DNA of 64,000 nt from Diadophis punctatus similis (lineage: Eukaryota; Chordata; Lepidosauria; Squamata; Dipsadidae), in contig JALIGW010000144.1 in NCBI GenBank assembly GCA_023053685.1, forward strand, positions 22,501 to 86,500. Reading direction: 5' to 3'. Within the stretch, counting starts at the first letter, position 1; every line of letters begins with the position of its first letter. The position numbers and the translations under genes were made by a program. The notes beneath the pieces were generated by a model. It saw only the letters and a program-made list of their open reading frames with translations. It ran no database searches and was not told the origin of the DNA. Below are positions 61,230 through 64,000 of this stretch, piece after piece.

Positions 61230-61540
61230 ACAACTCTTTAAGATGGGCTGGGTGGGGGAGAGTGACTGGTCCAAAGTCACTCAGCTGGCTTTCACACCTA
61301 AGGTAGAACTAGAACTCACCTTCTCCTGGTGATTGGCCCAAAGTCACCCAGCCAGCTTTCAGACCAAAGGTGGGACTAGAACTCTCAGTCTCTTGGTGAT
61401 TGGCCCAAAGTCACCCAATTAGGTTTCATGCCTAAGGCAGGACTAGAACTCATTGTCTTCTGGTGATTGGCTCACACTCACAATCGCCTGGTTTACAGCA
61501 TGGCGTCTTAACCACTAGGCCAAACTGGCTCTTCCAATTT
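61230..61540 (-). repeat. SINE-derived tandem array, about four units
   Basis: Units with 'ggtgattggcccaaagtcaccca' and 'ggactagaactc' repeat about every 68 bp; 3' body on the left and head on the right. Confidence 0.85.
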
Positions 61541-61738
61541 TTTCCAGTGATTTGCTGATTTTTTTCTTCTCTGCATGCGCAGAAACTGAGTTTCTTGCAC
61601 TGTGCATGTGCCGCCATCTTGTTTTTTTATTTTTTTATTTTTTTTATTTTTTGGCACTGTGCATGCGTGTGCCATCTTGTTTTTGGCTTTTTTTGGCTTT
61701 TTTTGGAATTTTTGGCACTGTGCATGCACGAGTATGAC
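61541..61738. mobile_element. Diverged interior of a hAT-type MITE
   Basis: 'gctgatttttttcttctctgcatgcgcagaa' and 'ggcactgtgcatgc' match the interior of 60890-61040. Ends are not seen. Confidence 0.55.
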
Positions 61739-62035
61739 TTAAAAGGTCTAGATGAAGTGTATTGCACATTAAAAAAATATGCAGGATTCCAATCACATGT
61801 CGCAGCTGCCATTTTGACTTTACCACACCCTGAGGACACCCCTATAAGACACCCCTGGCAGATTAAAGTGGGGACTGTGGCCTCCCATTTCTATCATCTG
61901 CAAGCTGACTCAACATTTCTTAAATGTCACTTTCGTACAAATCAGATCTCCAATGCTAGTACATCAGCCATGACAGGGTTATAGGCTGAGTCAATGACCG
62001 GACACTAAAAGGTTGAAAATTGGAAGAGTTGTACA
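61739..62035. other. Unassigned sequence
   Basis: No gene or recognised repeat. Confidence 0.35.
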
Positions 62036-62149
62036 TCCAAATATGCTTTTCCAAAAGGCAACTGGACTTTCTTGTTGTTGTTGTTGTTGTTTTCTGGAAA
62101 TTGAAGTCCACAAGTCTTAAAGTTGCCAAGTTTGGGGACCCCTGTTTCT
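62036..62149. mobile_element. Penelope-type fragment and hAT right end
   Basis: 'gcttttccaaaaggcaactggactttc' is the reverse of family 1 Penelope sequence. 'attgaagtccacaagtcttaaag' to GGGGACCCCTG is the right end of the hAT family seen at 33628-33703. Confidence 0.65.
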
Positions 62150-62377
62150 AAGTCAAAGTGTGAATGGCTTCCCCATTGATTTTGCTTGTCAGAAGGTCCC
62201 AAAAGGGGATCACGTGATCCTTGAACACTGCAACCCTCAGTTGCCAAGCCTCTGAGTTTTGATCACATGACCATGGGGATGCTGCAATGGTCATAAGTGT
62301 GAAAAATGGTCATAAGTCACTTTTTTCGGTGCAGTTGCAAGTCACTAAATGAATGGTTGTAAATTGAAGGCTACCTG
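62150..62377 (+). mobile_element. Pogo/Tigger-like MITE, 5'-truncated
   Basis: 'gaatggcttccccattgatt', 'ggtcccaaaaggggatcacg', 'gtaaattgaaggctacctg' followed by TA. Confidence 0.88.
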
Positions 62378-62494
62378 TACAATGATTGCATACATTTGTA
62401 CATCATTAATTACACAAAATTAACAATGCTTCCATGCTCATGAGCGGTCTACCCCCAAAGTGGCAGATGACAGTTTGGGTTACTGCCCACATCA

Positions 62495-63172
62495 GCAGAT
62501 GGTACAATTGGAAGGGACTTTAGAGATCATCTAATCCAGCATTCCCAGTGTTCGTATCCAATGCTCAATCCAAAGCAAGCAAAGCATGTTGTCCCAAAGG
62601 TGCTTTTTTCAAGAGGCAACTGGACTTTCTGGTTTTTAGATTTTAGATTTATTATTAGAGTTGGAAGGGACCTTGTAGGTCATCTAGTCCAACCCCCTGC
62701 TCAAGCAGGAGTTCCTACACCATTTGAGACAGATGGCAGTCCAGTCTCCCCTTGAAGGTCGCAAGTGTTGGGGCTCTCACAACCTCCGCTGGCAAGCTGT
62801 TCCACTGGTTGATCGCTCTCACCGTCAGAAAGTTTCCCCTCATTTCCAGGTTGAATCTCTCCTTGGTCAGCTTCTATCCGTTATTCCTTGTTTGGCTTTC
62901 TGGTGCCATAGAGAACAGCCTGACCCCCTCCTCTCTGTGGCATCCTCTCAAGTATTGGAACACTGCTATCATGTCACCCCTGGTCCTTCTCTTCGCCAGA
63001 CTGCCCAAGCTCAGTTCCTGCAACCGCTCTTTGTATGTTTTATTTTCCAGACCCTTTATCATCCTGGTTGCTCTCTTCTGCACTTTCTCTAGGGTTTCAA
63101 TGTCTTTTTTGTAGTGTGGTGACCAAAACTGGATGCAATACTCTAGTTGTGGTCTGACCAAGGCTTTATAGA
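62495..63172 (-). pseudogene. CR1 LINE C-terminal part with 3' end
   Basis: Two reverse fragments: a tail at 62500-62560, a short Penelope family 1 piece at 62590-62636, then a longer copy 62637-63172. The latter in reverse reads 'RRSFYKALVRPQLEYCIQFWSPHYKKDIETLEKVQKRATRMIKGLENKTYKERLQELSLGSLAKRRTRGDMIAVFQYLRGCHREEGVRLFS', open over about 145 codons with its 5' part missing. It is a lightly decayed copy. Confidence 0.9.
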
Positions 63173-63300
63173 AGCTTCTTCTGAGCTGAAGAAGCTTCTT
63201 GGATGAGAAGCGAAACGTCTTCAAAGAAAAACCAGAAAGTCCAGTTGCCTCTTGACAAAGCACCTTTGGGACTACTATGACCTGGATGACTGAGAATCTC
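63173..63300 (+). mobile_element. Penelope-type terminus, family 1
   Basis: 'gagctgaagaagcttcttgg', 'gaaacgtcttcaaag', 'aaagtccagttgcctcttg', 'actatgacctggatgactgag'. It abuts the 5' break of the CR1 copy. Confidence 0.85.
63178..63228 (+). ncRNA. Hammerhead-like motif, best copy of family 1
   Basis: CTGAAGA (63186-63192), one extra A, helix II GCTTCT (63194-63199) / AGAAGC (63206-63211) with loop TGGATG, GAAA (63212-63215). A215 C G T218 would be a 2-bp self-complementary helix III; the cut site would follow C63219 (GTC). Helix I pairs GAG and further bases upstream with TTC and on, allowing one mismatch. The extra A between box and helix II makes catalytic activity uncertain. Confidence 0.45.
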
Positions 63301-63555
63301 CATATAGACAAAGCATGTTGCTAGATTAGCGCCTGGTCTTGGGAACTGTGACTCCTGCAACAGCAAAATATTTCCCTAGGAAAAATATGCATATGCATGA
63401 TAAACGAGTCTGCAGCCTCCGTTCTTCTTTGGGCTCTCATCAATTCCCTGTACATTTTTCTATGTATTCATAAATTGAGATATGAGCTATAAAGAGCAAA
63501 ATCACCGGACAGAAGAAATGCACTCCAGCTGAAAGGAAAGGGGAAAAGGGTGTCC

Positions 63556-64000
63556 CAAGATACACCCACATAACACCTATTCTCCGCCAGCTGCATTGGC
63601 TGCCAATTAGTCTCTGGACGCAATTTAAGGTGTTGGTTTTGACCTTTAAAGCCCTACATGGCTCAGGGCCAGGTTACCTTTGGGACCGCATCCTACCGCA
63701 TACCTCCCTACGACCAGTTAGGTCCCACAGAGTTGGTCTCCTCCAGGTCCCATCAACCAAGCAATGCCGGTTGGCAGGACCGTGGGGGAGAGCCTTCTCT
63801 GTGGGAGCTCCTTCTCTTTGGAACCAACTCCCTCCGAGAGATCCGGACTATCCCCACCCTACTGGCGTTCTGTAAAGCCGTCAAAAACATGGCTTTTCCT
63901 GCAGGCTGGGTGAAACAGATATGGTGTGTTTTAATTTTTGTAGTTTTTAAAATTTATGATTATTGTTTTTAACTGTTCTTATATTATGTTTATTTATTTG
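63556..64000 (+). mobile_element. L2-group LINE 3' end, runs off the window
   Basis: 'cacccacataacacctattc', then in plus frame 'LVLTFKALHGSGPGYLWDRILPHTSLRPVRSHRVGLLQVPSTKQCRLAGPWGRAFSVGAPSLWNQLPP', and a frameshift near 63835 ('LREIRTIPTLLAFCKAVKNMAF'). The 3' untranslated region begins at about 63915 and continues to the end. Confidence 0.9.

Overview
The window reads as a stretch of a squamate reptile genome, most likely a snake. No host protein-coding gene, rRNA gene or functional tRNA gene could be recognised. The evidence for the lineage is the repeat content: many CR1 LINE 3' ends whose tails run into (ATTCT)n or (AATAG)n arrays, Sauria-type SINEs with a Bov-B-like 3' end, an L2/CR1-group LINE with a long open frame, jockey-group LINEs, L1, Penelope-like elements, and dense microsatellites. 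Link of CR1 tails to AATAG-type microsatellites is known from snakes. Family assignments were made by eye and the clade names are approximate.

Layout: 1-5 kb holds CR1 tails, a pogo/Tigger-like MITE, a SINE-derived tandem array and a chain of changing pentanucleotide arrays. 5-10 kb holds (AAGC)n and (GAAA)n tracts with a 100-N assembly gap, a repeat-poor AT-rich block (6.4-7.35 kb), (TATC)n/(TC)n, and a jockey-group LINE. 9.7-17 kb holds a 1.2 kb TA-flanked TIR element, tandem Penelope-type terminal repeats with hammerhead-like folds (11.6-12.0 kb), an L1 ORF2 end split by tRNA-derived repeats and (TA)n, and hAT MITEs. 17.7-22.7 kb holds a SINE-derived array and a MITE split by a 2.0 kb L2-group LINE and by a SINE that carries another L2-group tail. 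22.7-30 kb holds repeat-poor blocks, CR1, a 629-bp solo LTR with a perfect 5-bp target duplication, a 66/67-bp minisatellite, and a MITE split by a hAT element with an 82-bp tandem array. 30-45 kb is hAT MITEs, CR1 and composite SINE/pentanucleotide tandem clusters, plus a GC-richer unique block at 39.8-40.95 kb. 45-54 kb holds a Penelope-like GIY-YIG fragment with terminal repeats, more CR1, hAT and LINE copies. 54-64 kb holds an LTR-like fragment, a repeat-poor block, a three-level nest of transposons (55.4-57.2 kb), long pyrimidine tracts and an L2-group LINE running off the end.

Nothing here works as an operon or pathway; the sequences act as layered insertions. Target duplications are visible for many hAT elements and give their order of arrival. 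The most interesting signals are: hammerhead-ribozyme-like cores in two Penelope-type families, including a tandem series and head-to-head pairs; hAT MITEs that carry many perfect matches to the NRF1 consensus, once amplified in tandem; a clear split of hAT families by target-site type; and several repeat-poor AT-rich blocks that look like possible conserved regulatory DNA of an unidentified neighbouring gene.
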